A stretch of DNA of 64,000 nt. Source: Thermoleophilia bacterium (GTDB lineage: Bacteria > Actinomycetota > Thermoleophilia > RBG-16-64-13). This document shows positions 8,237 through 17,324 of the stretch, one piece after another (the stretch's first letter is position 1; each line of letters begins with the position of its first letter). The translations under genes were made by a program, and so were the position numbers. The stretch is from positions 1,639,314 through 1,703,313 of the forward strand of contig JAOSKU010000001.1 in the NCBI GenBank assembly GCA_027493445.1, given 5' to 3'. Under the pieces are notes generated by a model, which worked only from the letters and a program-made list of their open reading frames with translations, did no database searches and was not told the origin of the DNA.

Positions 8237-9908
8237 GTGAGTGAAGCACGCGGATTCGAGTACAGATGGCGCGACCCGTTGAGCACGCCTCAGGCCATGG
8301 GCGCGCCTCCGCCAGTGTACATCTGCACGACGGAGGGCAGCATGATCATCGAGCGGAATGTGCCGGTGATCCTCCGTGACGGGGTCCGGCTCTTCGCCGA
8401 CCTGTTCCGTCCGGCAGACGAGATTCCAGCCCCGCCGATCATCGCATGGACTCCCTACGGCAAGCACGACAGCGGCGCCGCCTACTATCCCCCAACCGCG
8501 GACGTACCGCTCGAGGGGATCTCCCCGTACGCGACCTTCGAAGGCCCCGACCCGGGCTACTGGGTCCCGCGGGGCTACGCCGTCATCCACATCGACATCC
8601 GAGGTACCTGGCACTCGCAGGGCGACGCCACCTTCGTGTCTCCCGAGGAAGCCGAGGACTTCTACGATGTGATCGAATGGGCCGGGACGCAGCCCTGGAG
8701 CAACAGCCGGGTCGGCTTATCGGGAGTATCTTATCTGGCGCTGTCGCAGTTTCGGGTCGCTCAGCTGCAGCCCCCACACCTGGCAGCCATCAATCCCTGG
8801 GAGGGGTGGACCGACACGTATCGGGAAGTCGCTTTTCACGGTGGCATACCCGATACCTGGTTCTGGGCGAAAGTCCTCGTGGACAGGTGGGGCACGAGCA
8901 GCACTCGTATCGAAGACATTCGGACGGAGACGAGGGAGCACCCCTTCTTCGATGCTTTCTGGGCCTCCAAGACGGTTGACTTCTCCCGAGTGAAAGTGCC
9001 GGCTTTTTGTGGTAGCAGGCTGGGCCGATCAGGGGATGCATCTGCGAGGCACGCTCGAGGGCTATAAGCGGATCGCGTCCGAGCAGAAGTGGCTGGAGAT
9101 CCATGGTCAGAAGAAGTGGGCCTACTACTATGAGTCCAGCAGCGTCAAACGTCTGCAAGAGTTCTTTGACTACTTCCTGAGGGGCGACTCGTCGCCGCTG
9201 ACCAGGCGCCCTCGGGTCAGGGTGGAGATCCGTGAAAAGTACCTCATCGGCGAGGTCCAGAACGAAGACGAGTGGCCCCCCGCACGAACGCGGTACACGA
9301 AACTCTACCTCGACGCCGAATCCGGGGCAATGCGGGAGAGCGCCCCGCTCGGCGAGTCGCAATGCAGCTACAGCTCGCTCGGCAGTGGCCCAGGCCTCCA
9401 CCGCGCCGTGTTCGAGATCATCTTCGAGCAACCGACTAGGCTCGTAGGACACTCGGCTCTCAAGATCTTCATGTCGACCGACGGCGCCGACGACATGGAT
9501 GTCTTTGTCGGCCTCTACAAGTTCGATGCCGCCGGTGGATTCGTTCCCTTCGCTTACTACAACTTCTTCGACGACGGGCCCATTGCCCTCGGCTGGCTGC
9601 GGGCCTCTCATCGGGAGCTTGATGAGGAACGCTCGACGGAATTCCAGCCGGTCCACAAACACGGACGCGAGCTGAAGGTATGGGAGGGTGAGGTGGTGCC
9701 GCTACAAATCGAGATCTGGCCCTCAGGCACCAGCTTCCAGACGGGAGAGCGTCTGCGTCTTATCGTCCAAGGCACAGATATCCAGAAGTATTCCAAGAAG
9801 ACTTCCCGGATATACGCTCGTCACGAGGATGTCGTGAACGGGGGCACGCACACCGTGCACACCGGCGGACGCTACCAGTCGTATCTCGTGGTGCCCGTCA
9901 TCGAGTAG
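8237..9908 (+). CDS. CocE/NonD-family alpha/beta hydrolase (frameshift in sequence)
   Basis: An X-Pro dipeptidyl-peptidase/cocaine-esterase-like hydrolase. The N-terminal part carries the nucleophile elbow GVSYLALS (catalytic Ser). The C-terminal part carries WADQG (Asp region), a jelly-roll domain and HTVHTGGRYQS with the catalytic His. The halves lie in two frames. Removing one T from the TTTTT run at 9004-9008 gives AFVVAGWADQG and a continuous protein of ~556 residues, normal for the family. The start is GTG at 8237 with GGAGGGGG about 8 bases upstream; a GTG at 8210 is the alternative. Transcribed away from the hydroxylase/UbiD operon. It could cleave an ester or amide to supply that pathway, which is a guess. 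Confidence 0.82.
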
Positions 9909-10059
9909 CGGAGGCTTGAGCGTGCCCGTTTAGGAAAGTGGCTCCCGATCGGGCACAAGGCCGTCACACCGATCGGGGACGCGATCCACCTCGGCCGACG
10001 TCCACCTGATCCATCCCGACTCGAGTGGAGGGGTTGGAGGGCCGGCGCCTTTTCGTGGA

Positions 10060-10158
10060 CGCCCGGACAAGACCTATTCGCCGGTCGACTGCCTGAGTTT
10101 GGCCAACGTGCGCCGACTGGGATTCGAGGTAGCCGTGGCCCGGCATCCCCCAGCGTGA
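10060..10158 (+). pseudogene. PIN-domain (VapC-like) toxin C-terminal fragment
   Basis: A 32-codon piece reading RPDKTYSPVDCLSLANVRR and continuing LGFEVAV. This matches the end of VapC-type PIN ribonucleases, where the usual pattern is a D-S-x-x-D-C segment followed by a Leu-Gly turn. There is no N-terminal PIN half and no paired antitoxin in the flanks, so it is a remnant. It lies close to the tRNA-Ser half, as expected for debris near an integration boundary. Confidence 0.4.
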
Positions 10159-10937
10159 ACCACCCCGGGTTCACCGGAGACTCAGTTGCTTGAGTCCCTC
10201 GTCCTCGTCGTGTTGGCTCGAAGGACCGTGTGACTGTCGTATACCTAATCAGGGACGACGGCCAAACTGGGGTGAGTTGGGCGCTGATGGATACCCCCTG
10301 TTCCAGATATTACCGAGCTGCTTCATGCTCGTGGTGAACAACCTTCTCTTCCTAAACATCTCCTACGACTTCCTGTTTTTGCGGCGCTTTGGTTTTCCTT
10401 ACTCCCGCGGCAACAAGCTGGACGAGCACGGCATCAACTGGGCGCGTATGGAGCCAGGTCTAGAACGACATACTCTGCCCCTTATTGATGAGAAGTACCG
10501 CAAGGGCGGGACAGCGCTGTGGCAACCAATGATTCCCTGGGGTTCTTTCAGCGTTGCGGACGATACGGTGTTGGGTGTCTACCAGACTAGTCTTGTTCGC
10601 GCGAACTGCATGGACTTCGCAGGCTGTGCCGGACGGAGCCCGATCAAGGTGGGAGGCGGGGAAACAAATCATGCTGGATACTCACCGGCTGACCATGGAC
10701 TGCTTGCGCAAGACCAAGGCAAAGTACTACTGACTCTGCATAACGGTGGCGTTTCGGTGATCGCACACCGACATTTTGCCGACATCGGGGGCGGAGACGC
10801 TCGGTGCCGCGGCATTCATCGCCATGTATCTCCAGGCACCTCGATGCCCTCATGGCTAGGGACAAGCCTGGGAAGACGGTGATCCGTCATGTACCGCGAT
10901 GTACCCTCATGACACGCCGTTTTCAGCCTCCACACAG
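10159..10937. other. Unassigned 780-base stretch before the attachment site
   Basis: One plus-strand frame stays open from about 10190 to 10882 (230 codons). It contains a hydrophobic segment (VVNNLLFLNIS) and a region around LDEHGINWARMEPG, but no convincing start, ribosome site or recognised family. Codon use looks less biased than in neighbouring genes. It may be the remains of a gene at the end of an integrated element. I see no RNA or terminator here. Confidence 0.3.
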
Positions 10938-10994
10938 CTTGAAAACCGGCACGGCCGTGAGGTCGTCGCGGGTTCGAATCCCGCCCCCTCCGCC
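10938..10994 (+). other. 3' half of tRNA-Ser(UGA): putative attachment site
   Basis: From the anticodon loop CTTGAAA (10938-10944, anticodon TGA) onward the sequence is a good tRNA-Ser: the anticodon-stem strand ACCGG, the long variable arm ACGGCC-GTGA-GGTCGT (10951-10966), the T arm GCGGG-TTCGAAT-CCCGC (10968-10984), the acceptor strand CCCCTCC (10985-10991), discriminator G and CC. The 5' strand of the anticodon stem does not pair, and no D arm or acceptor 5' strand (GGAGGGG in the right context) precedes it. Homology that starts at the anticodon loop is the classic form of an att repeat left by a tyrosine-integrase element. With the tRNA half on the plus strand, the element should extend to the left. 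The integrase and intact tRNA lie outside the window. Confidence 0.72.
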
Positions 10995-11141
10995 TTTTGC
11001 AGGGAGAGATCCGGTGTCGAACCAGGCCGACACGGTCGGGCTCCGGCACTGGGCTCGTGGCGGCTTAGCACCCAGGAGTCATTCCGATATTATCGGAAAG
11101 AACACCGCACTCGGCTCCCTCGACCCGGCTGGAGGATGCAC

Positions 11142-12614
11142 ATGGACTCGGCTGATCAGTGGCCTCAGCTTTCCCCCGAAGAGAAGCTCGCCCACCGCTG
11201 GGCCTCTTTCGTGGAGGCGCCCGTGGAGTTTGTCAGTCCCCGGGCCGAGGCGACGTACCGCGCTCGAGCGACGCGCCTGAGGAAGGCGATCCTCTTGGAG
11301 GGGACCCCGGACCGGGTTCCGGTCTGCGCGCTGACCCACTTCTTCCCCGGTCGCACCAAAGGCCTGACGCCCTACGATGCCATGTACGATTACGAACGGG
11401 CCGCCGACGCCTGGTTGCACTCGAATCTCGATCTGCAACCGGATTCGATCATGGGCCCGCTGTTCGCCGCGATCCCCGGCCGGGCCTACGACATCCTCGA
11501 CGTGCGGATCCTCAACTGGCCTGGGCACGGCGTGCCCATGGACGTCGGATTCCAGTACAACGAGGCCGAGTGGATGCGCGCCGACGAGTACGATCTGCTC
11601 ATCGACGACCCCACCGATTTCCTGCTGCACGTCTACCTTCCGCGAGTCGCTACAGGGCTGGAGGGGTTCGCCAATCTGGTGGCCCCGATGGACATGATCG
11701 AGATCGTCACCGCTCCGACCTATTGGATGCGCTGGGCCAGCCCCGAGGTGCAGACCAGCCTGGAGAAGCTGGTGGCTGCCGGGCGCGAGTGCGGGGCTTG
11801 GGGGGCGGCGATGTTCCCCATGCTGGGCCGGCTGGTCGCCGAGGGGCTGCCGGGACCAGTGGGGGCCATGTCCAAGGCGCCGTTCGACATCATCGGAGAC
11901 ACGCTGCGCGGCACGCGCGGCATCCTCCTCGACATGTTCAACCAGCCGGATGCGCTGCTCGAAGCCTGCGACAGGCTGGCCCGCGTCGCCATCAAGTGGG
12001 TGACCCGGCAGGCCACGCCTCAGAGCCCTCCCATGGTCTTCATCCCGCTGCACAAAGGGGCCGACGGCTTCATGAGCGAGGAGCAGTATCGGAAGTTCTA
12101 CTGGCCGAGCCTCCGCACAGTGATCCTGGGGCTCATCGAGGATGGCTTCACCCCCTACCTCTTCGCGGAGGGTTCCTACAACACGCGGCTCGAGACCATA
12201 CGCGACATCCCCCCGGGTCGGGCCGTCTGGCAGTTCGACCGCACCGATATGCGTCGCGCCAAGCAGTCCCTGGAGGGGGTGGCCTGCATCCAGGGCAATG
12301 TTCCCTCCTCGCTCCTCAACCTGGGCACCCCCGAGGACGTGGAGGCGTACTGCCGCGACCTAATCGAAACGGTGGGACCCGGCGGCGGCTTCATCCTCGA
12401 CGGAGGCGCGGTGATCGACGAGGCCAAGGAAGAGAACGTGCGGGCCATGATCCGCGCGGCCAAGGAGTACGGCGCGTACTGGGAACGGAAGCCCTCCCGG
12501 GGGTCGCAGAACGGATCGGCGCTCATGGTACCGGGCGAAGAGCCTCCAGCACCACCTTCGGATCTACTGGGGCCCAGAGCTGAACCTGCAGGAGGGCATC
12601 CGGCAGAAAGATGA
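11142..12614 (+). CDS. Uroporphyrinogen decarboxylase-like protein (MtaA/MtbA-type fold)
   Basis: A 490-residue member of the URO-D superfamily, longer than HemE (~350 residues). It belongs with the URO-D-like proteins and methylcobamide:thiol methyltransferases found beside corrinoid systems in anaerobes. An N-terminal TPDRVPVCALTHFFPGRTKG segment, a central FIPLHKGADGFMSEEQ segment and a C-terminal GGGFILDGGAVID segment follow the family layout. GGAGG (11131-11135) sits 6 bases before the chosen ATG; a nearer ATG at 11136 overlaps it. The gene is just right of the tRNA-Ser half. The last ~30 codons overlap the 3' end of the convergent lipoprotein gene. It may handle methyl groups or a tetrapyrrole; the substrate is unknown. 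Confidence 0.75.
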   Translation: MDSADQWPQLSPEEKLAHRWASFVEAPVEFVSPRAEATYRARATRLRKAILLEGTPDRVPVCALTHFFPGRTKGLTPYDAMYDYERAADAWLHSNLDLQPDSIMGPLFAAIPGRAYDILDVRILNWPGHGVPMDVGFQYNEAEWMRADEYDLLIDDPTDFLLHVYLPRVATGLEGFANLVAPMDMIEIVTAPTYWMRWASPEVQTSLEKLVAAGRECGAWGAAMFPMLGRLVAEGLPGPVGAMSKAPFDIIGDTLRGTRGILLDMFNQPDALLEACDRLARVAIKWVTRQATPQSPPMVFIPLHKGADGFMSEEQYRKFYWPSLRTVILGLIEDGFTPYLFAEGSYNTRLETIRDIPPGRAVWQFDRTDMRRAKQSLEGVACIQGNVPSSLLNLGTPEDVEAYCRDLIETVGPGGGFILDGGAVIDEAKEENVRAMIRAAKEYGAYWERKPSRGSQNGSALMVPGEEPPAPPSDLLGPRAEPAGGHPAER

Positions 12615-13932
12615 TGATTGTGTCCGCCCGATTGGGAGGTTTTTCATCCAGCGTTACGCCATAGACCGTGGCTGCAGCCCCGGCCAGGGTCATCGCGCGC
12701 CGTTCCCAATCTCCCGAGGCCACCCGTCGTTCCGCATCCGCACGGGAGTCCTCGACTACGCGCCCGCGCAGGGGCCGGATCGCCACCTGGATGTTCTCGT
12801 TGTCACCCGTACCATCGGGCCGGTCGTAGATCAGGGAAACAAACTCATCGGGAGGCTCGGCACCCGGCCCCAGATCGGGGTTGTCTTCCCAGCTCACATG
12901 CTCCGCCCTCACGAGCCGCCACTCGCCCACTTGCGCTCCCAGCCAGTAGTGCCCCCAGTCTGCGTGCTCGCTTCGGGGATTATCGGTGGAGAGCTCGTAG
13001 GTGACCCCCTGCCGCCAGTATTGCTCTGGCCGTTCCAGGCTGAAGTCCGAGTCCGAGAAGGAGGCCACCTTCTCGAATGTGTAGGCCAGGGAACGGGTGA
13101 ACTCGACGCGCAGGCCTTCTGGAAGATCCCCGCCTGAGCCCGTCACGCCTTCCCCGTGGCTCTCGACACGGACAGGCAGGTACTCCGGGCCGAGCAGCGT
13201 GGTCCCCGTGATCGTATTGTTCTCCAGGGACACCTTCCAGATCAGTCGGGTCCCGCCGTCCTCCAGATGATCCACTCGAAGATCAGAAGCCGGGGCTTCG
13301 CCCTCCGTCCCGAGTAGGGTGCTCAGTAGATCAGCGTATCCCTGCCCGGGAGGGATTGCATACCCGGCCCAGAGGGGCAGAGGGAGGCCGGCCCGGGGGG
13401 CTAGGGCCACGTAGCGGCCGAAGGACACAAGGCCGGTGGTCATCGTGCCTGGGCCGTCGGCGAGGGTGGTCCGCTCCCGGCCGTTCACCACGGTGACCTC
13501 CCGGGCGCCGTCGGACCGCGTGACCGTGAGGCGCGCCCGCCCGCCGGCCGGGTCCAGGAGCTCTTCGGCCTGCCTGACCTCGGGCCCGCTGTCCTTGTCG
13601 GCGGGTTCGGTGCTGCCGTCCAGGATGCGCCCCTCCGTGGTCTCGACGATGGTCACGCGTACCGAACCCAGCCCCTCGACGGCGGCCACGCTCGCCGCCC
13701 AGATGTCGGCGAAAGAGTCGGTCGATCCGGCGGGTATGGTGCTGCCGGGGGCTGTGGAGGCAGGACCGGCAGGCGGGGTTGTCTCCGTAGTGCCGCCGCA
13801 TCCGACGAGGAATGCGACTGCCAACGCAAGCGAGAGCCACAACGCGAGATATGCGCCGGATCTGACCAAGTCGCCGGACGAACGAGATGCACGAACGTGA
13901 CAAGTGACGGTGGCGGCGGACGGACGAGCCAT
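12523..13932 (-). CDS. Putative lipoprotein, unknown function
   Basis: A 469-residue secreted protein. The N terminus has a hydrophobic signal segment ending in the lipobox LVGC (Cys near residue 45), then a Thr/Pro/Ser-rich linker and a globular region containing a LolA/LppX-like style of beta-rich repeats (an ELLDPAGGRARLTV stretch); this family assignment is tentative. It would be anchored to the outer face of the membrane. The ATG is preceded by GGGAG at about 9 bases. It follows the SLH protein gene by 4 bases and is the last gene of the envelope cluster. Its 3' end overlaps the convergent URO-D-like gene by 92 bases. Confidence 0.7.
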   Translation of the reverse strand: MARPSAATVTCHVRASRSSGDLVRSGAYLALWLSLALAVAFLVGCGGTTETTPPAGPASTAPGSTIPAGSTDSFADIWAASVAAVEGLGSVRVTIVETTEGRILDGSTEPADKDSGPEVRQAEELLDPAGGRARLTVTRSDGAREVTVVNGRERTTLADGPGTMTTGLVSFGRYVALAPRAGLPLPLWAGYAIPPGQGYADLLSTLLGTEGEAPASDLRVDHLEDGGTRLIWKVSLENNTITGTTLLGPEYLPVRVESHGEGVTGSGGDLPEGLRVEFTRSLAYTFEKVASFSDSDFSLERPEQYWRQGVTYELSTDNPRSEHADWGHYWLGAQVGEWRLVRAEHVSWEDNPDLGPGAEPPDEFVSLIYDRPDGTGDNENIQVAIRPLRGRVVEDSRADAERRVASGDWERRAMTLAGAAATVYGVTLDEKPPNRADTIIIFLPDALLQVQLWAPVDPKVVLEALRPVP

Positions 13933-13936
13933 AGCC

Positions 13937-15823
13937 TCAATCTCCCTCAATCGCCTTGCGTAGATCGTACAACGCCTGGACCACTTCGCCCCTTCGGGCG
14001 AAGGAGTTGGGATCCCACCCCGGCCCGAAGCCGGTGAGGTTCTGGAGCAGTCCGCTGTGCTCGGCGATGCGCAGGTTGGCCGCGTGCACCTCGGGCGCGC
14101 CCGTCACCGAGCCCAGGTAGCCTGCGGGCGGGTTGCTGAGAGCGCTTGGGGCAAATCTCCCCGCCGCCCGCACAAGAACCGTTACCAGCTGAGCGCGGGT
14201 CAACTGGTCCCAAGGCCCGAAGCTGCTGGGTGAGTAGCCCTTGAGGAGATCGGCTCGGGTGGCGGCGGCCACGTACGCGTGGGGGTAGAGGTCGATGATC
14301 GAATCCGGTCCGAGATCCTCAAACGAAGACGACATTCCCTCCTCGACGGGGAGCCCGAAGGCGTTCACCAGGATCTTCGCGAGCTGTGCCCGACGAAGCG
14401 GATAGGTAGGATGAAAGGTGCGAAAAGCTCCGGTCTCATAGCCGGCCACAAAGCCGCGAGCGGAGAAGTCGAGGATGGCCTCACCGTACGCGCGATCAGG
14501 CTGGACATCCAGATAGTGGTCGTAGGGCTCGGCGTCATCTCGCTCGGCCAGCCACAGAGTGGCCGTCACCGCATCGACGGTGTGCATGATAAGCACGCGG
14601 CCCTGGTCGACGATGGGCCGCCCGACGCCCACCCCCTCGGCCAACTTGGTCACCCGGCCGCCGACATCCTCATAGAGGAAGATCTTGCCGAGATACCCTT
14701 GGCCCGTCGGCTGTGCGGAGAGGTCCTGCCAGGCAACCATCCTATCGGCCACGCTTAGGCTGAGAGGCTGGGCCTGGAGGTTCGCAAGACTCCGGACCGA
14801 GTCTGTGGACAGATTCCGGGCCAGGAGCTCGAAATGGCTCGCGTCGTAGGAGACCAGGGTCACGAGCAGATCTCCTGAGAGGGTGGCGATGATCCTGGAA
14901 TTCGGGCCACGCACCCGCGACACAAGCTGCGTGACGCCCGAAGAGAGATCGTGCATGAACAGGGACGACTCGTATGCTTCCGGACCTATCCACTCCCCGG
15001 TGACCCAGATGACCCGGCCGGCGGCCACCTGAGGGTGAAGCGACACGGACCAGGGAAGGTCGCGGGCCAACTCCTCGGTCGCGCCGGTGGCGCGATTGTA
15101 GTGGAGGACGCGTCTGCTGCCCCCGTCCCAGGTCTGCCATACGACATCGTCGCCGTCGATGCTTGCCGAGTCGTGAGACTCCACGGAACCCGCCGACAGA
15201 CTCCTTAGACTTTCCGTGGCTGTGTCGTAAAGCATGACCTGGGAAGGGTGCCCCAAGCCGGTCTGCGACCAGACGACGACTCCGTCCGCGACGACGGGAG
15301 AACCTTCCGCAGAGAGGGTCAGGCCGGCCGGCATCGGGATCCTGGTGGTCGCGCCACTCGCGAGATCGCGCACAAAGAGGTCCGATACGTAGGCCTCGGG
15401 ATCAGTTCCCGGCCGGGGCGCACGGTACAGAACGAGCCCATCGTCCAGACTCAGCACTTCGCCTTGCACCGCACCCCGGAGTCTCGTGGCTACCGGACCG
15501 GTTTGCCCTACGGCCGGTTGCAACCTGTAGGCGTCGTAGCGCGCCTGCATCCCACCCCCGCCGAGCAGATCGGTAGAGGCGAGGAGCACCCCCTCCCGCA
15601 GCGTGAAGAGCTGCGCCCAGGCGGGCGCGGTCAGCCGGCTGATGTGCCAGCCGGGCGGCGGATCGGGGAGAAACGTAACTGCCTTGGCGCTCGGCGCGCA
15701 AAGGAGCAAGCCAGCAAGCAAAGCGGTAGCCGCAAGCAGGCGAAGCGAAGGTAAAGGGGGCAGGTGGAGCCAGTGCCAATGTTGGCTGTTCCAGTCAGGA
15801 TGCCTCTTCGCCCTTCCATGCAT
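13937..15823 (-). CDS. SLH-domain protein with beta-propeller region (SLH-A)
   Basis: A 628-residue secreted surface protein. A signal peptide with a long charged start ends near PSAKA. Residues ~60-440 form repeated beta-strand units (a TolB/WD40-like propeller; motifs such as VVADGVVVWSQ and DDVVWQTW recur). The C-terminal ~180 residues hold three SLH motifs (TYPLRRAQLAKILVNAFG, QLTRAQLVTVLVRAAG and RRGEVVQALYDL) that bind cell-wall polymers. The ATG at 15823 is preferred over one 45 bases upstream because GGGAGA is correctly spaced. Part of a run of five related genes. Confidence 0.85.
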   Translation of the reverse strand: MHGRAKRHPDWNSQHWHWLHLPPLPSLRLLAATALLAGLLLCAPSAKAVTFLPDPPPGWHISRLTAPAWAQLFTLREGVLLASTDLLGGGGMQARYDAYRLQPAVGQTGPVATRLRGAVQGEVLSLDDGLVLYRAPRPGTDPEAYVSDLFVRDLASGATTRIPMPAGLTLSAEGSPVVADGVVVWSQTGLGHPSQVMLYDTATESLRSLSAGSVESHDSASIDGDDVVWQTWDGGSRRVLHYNRATGATEELARDLPWSVSLHPQVAAGRVIWVTGEWIGPEAYESSLFMHDLSSGVTQLVSRVRGPNSRIIATLSGDLLVTLVSYDASHFELLARNLSTDSVRSLANLQAQPLSLSVADRMVAWQDLSAQPTGQGYLGKIFLYEDVGGRVTKLAEGVGVGRPIVDQGRVLIMHTVDAVTATLWLAERDDAEPYDHYLDVQPDRAYGEAILDFSARGFVAGYETGAFRTFHPTYPLRRAQLAKILVNAFGLPVEEGMSSSFEDLGPDSIIDLYPHAYVAAATRADLLKGYSPSSFGPWDQLTRAQLVTVLVRAAGRFAPSALSNPPAGYLGSVTGAPEVHAANLRIAEHSGLLQNLTGFGPGWDPNSFARRGEVVQALYDLRKAIEGD

Positions 15824-15929
15824 TGTCACGTCTCCCGCTCCGGGCCCGGTCTCTACGGCACTTCTCAATCAACAGGCGAATGCATGTCACGTCGTACTCG
15901 GCAAGAGCCGGGCTTGTCTCCACATCACC

Positions 15930-16175
15930 TCAGCGAGCGTGTCTGTGGACGAGGATGGTCCGCCAAGCGAGAACCGCTCCCAGCCAGACGGCTCCGGTCC
16001 ACACGCACGCGGAGAAGATCTGGGACAAGGCGGCGGCCCAGAATGAGGGAGTGGACGCTCCCATCGTAACCCGAACGACCAGGATGTTTCCTAACACCCC
16101 CACGGCAAGGAGGACTAACGCGCCTTGGGTCGGGATGGGTCCGCGGCTTCTTGAGGCAGGCTCTTCGTTGTCCAT
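15930..16175 (-). CDS. Small two-helix membrane protein
   Basis: An 81-residue protein with two hydrophobic helices (ALVLLAVGVLGNILVV and the Trp-rich VWTGAVWLGAVLAW segment) and short polar ends. GAGGAAGAG precedes the ATG. It overlaps the kelch-like gene by 61 bases. No family recognised; a membrane partner of the surface proteins around it is possible. Confidence 0.6.
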   Translation of the reverse strand: MDNEEPASRSRGPIPTQGALVLLAVGVLGNILVVRVTMGASTPSFWAAALSQIFSACVWTGAVWLGAVLAWRTILVHRHAR

Positions 16176-16465
16176 CTCTTCCTCTCTTTGCTCGGGTACG
16201 TCTTCTGAACGTCATCGCTCAGCGGATCGTAGACGACCGACTCCCCGAAGCGCCAGGCTGGGAAGCGGCCGGTGGGACGGAGGTCCGTCCATGCATTGGT
16301 GACCGGGTCGGAACTCCACGCCTCGTCGAGCTGACCTCCCCCCTCGCCGCTCAAGAAGATGAGAGTCTTGCTGGTCTTCGCATAGACCATCACCGGCTGG
16401 AGGAGCCATTCGCGCACCGGTTCCGCGCCCACAAACGCCTCCACCTCCATAACGCAGAAGGGCAT
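16115..16465 (-). CDS. Short kelch-repeat protein, probably truncated
   Basis: A 116-residue product with about one and a half kelch-type repeats: PVMVYAKTSKTLIFLSGEGG, then DPVTNAWTDLRPTG and GESVVYDPLSD. After this last strand the sequence turns hydrophilic instead of starting the next blade, so a propeller gene was probably cut short. AGAGGAG lies before the ATG, so it may still be translated. There is no signal peptide. It follows the lipoprotein gene by 31 bases in the same operon. Confidence 0.5.
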   Translation of the reverse strand: MPFCVMEVEAFVGAEPVREWLLQPVMVYAKTSKTLIFLSGEGGGQLDEAWSSDPVTNAWTDLRPTGRFPAWRFGESVVYDPLSDDVQKTYPSKERKRWTTKSLPQEAADPSRPKAR

Positions 16466-16496
16466 TCTCCTCTTTCGCCGGGGAGGGAATACCTTC

Positions 16497-17324
16497 TCAC
16501 CGCAAAGCCTCCTCCGCGTCGCCGAAGGCGATCGCCTCCTGGGGCACCTGAGGAGCTTCTTCCGCGCGAGACCAGGACCAATGGATCGACACGTCGGTGT
16601 CGAGCGTGCCGTTCAGCGTCATGGCCTCGATCTTGCCTTGAGCATCGGCTGTGAGCTCGATCGTCCAACCGCCGAGGATCTGCGGAAGGAGCTGGTTGAT
16701 TAGGAGTGCAGGCAGCTCGTCATGAAGCCGCGAGGGATCTAGCCGGCACGTCAGGGTCCAGGTACCGGCACTTGCTCCGGGAACCAATTCCCCCGCCGGC
16801 TCGCTCACGCGGAGGGCGGTCCGAGGATCAAAGACCCAGAACCACATAAGAGAGTCCCGCAGATCACCGAGCTTGGTGATCGACTCCTTCGTGTCGAGCA
16901 TCTCCCCAGGGATTTGCACCCATCGAGACTGGAGGGGATGCCCCTCTTGAACCACCTTCAGGTAGTAGTCTGCGCCGTCGAAAAGGATGGGGCCGGGGAA
17001 GGGATGACCGGAGGCGGTCTCGAGCAGGACCGGGACCCCATCGGGCCCGTAGCTTCGAACCTGGGGGTCCGCAGACCCGCCGAGGGCCTCAGCTCGGGCC
17101 GGTCCGGCGTCGACCCACGCTGTCACTCTCGAGAGAAGATCAGCGGCGCTTGCCGGGGGCGACGTCTCTTCGGGAGTGCTCCCCCTCTGAGGCACAGAGG
17201 AGCCAGTGGGACGTTCGGACGCGCAACCTGCCATGACGGCTGCAAGGAGCACGACACCCATGAGAACGGCTCGGCGGCGCCTCCCCGACCTCCGATCTCG
17301 GCCTGTGCGCTCTGACTCACTCAT
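16497..17324 (-). CDS. Putative lipoprotein, LppX/LolA-like
   Basis: A 275-residue protein with a basic N terminus (MSESERTGRDRRSGRRRR), a hydrophobic signal helix and the lipobox VMAGC, then a Ser/Thr/Pro linker. The globular part has the layout of LppX/LprAFG-type lipid-carrier lipoproteins (a DGADYYLKV strand, a central helix, GTWTLTC and IELTADAQGKIEAMTL strands). That assignment rests on strand pattern only. The chosen ATG overlaps the stop of the preceding SLH gene (ATGAGTGA). Confidence 0.6.
   Translation of the reverse strand: MSESERTGRDRRSGRRRRAVLMGVVLLAAVMAGCASERPTGSSVPQRGSTPEETSPPASAADLLSRVTAWVDAGPARAEALGGSADPQVRSYGPDGVPVLLETASGHPFPGPILFDGADYYLKVVQEGHPLQSRWVQIPGEMLDTKESITKLGDLRDSLMWFWVFDPRTALRVSEPAGELVPGASAGTWTLTCRLDPSRLHDELPALLINQLLPQILGGWTIELTADAQGKIEAMTLNGTLDTDVSIHWSWSRAEEAPQVPQEAIAFGDAEEALR

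Noticed and set aside
9922..9956. GTGCCCG/CGGGCAC inverted repeat after the CocE gene as a terminator
   Set aside because: The loop would be about 21 bases and there is no T-run, so a Rho-independent terminator is not supported.
10020..10994. Group I intron splitting the tRNA-Ser gene, with GGAGGGG near 10027 as the 5' half
   Set aside because: The GGAGGGG is not followed by a D arm or an anticodon stem, and the stretch between shows no recognisable intron core.
11159..12583. A long plus-strand frame inside the URO-D-like gene
   Set aside because: The alternative frame has Arg/Gly-rich composition and no start signal, whereas the chosen frame shows family motifs and a good ribosome site.
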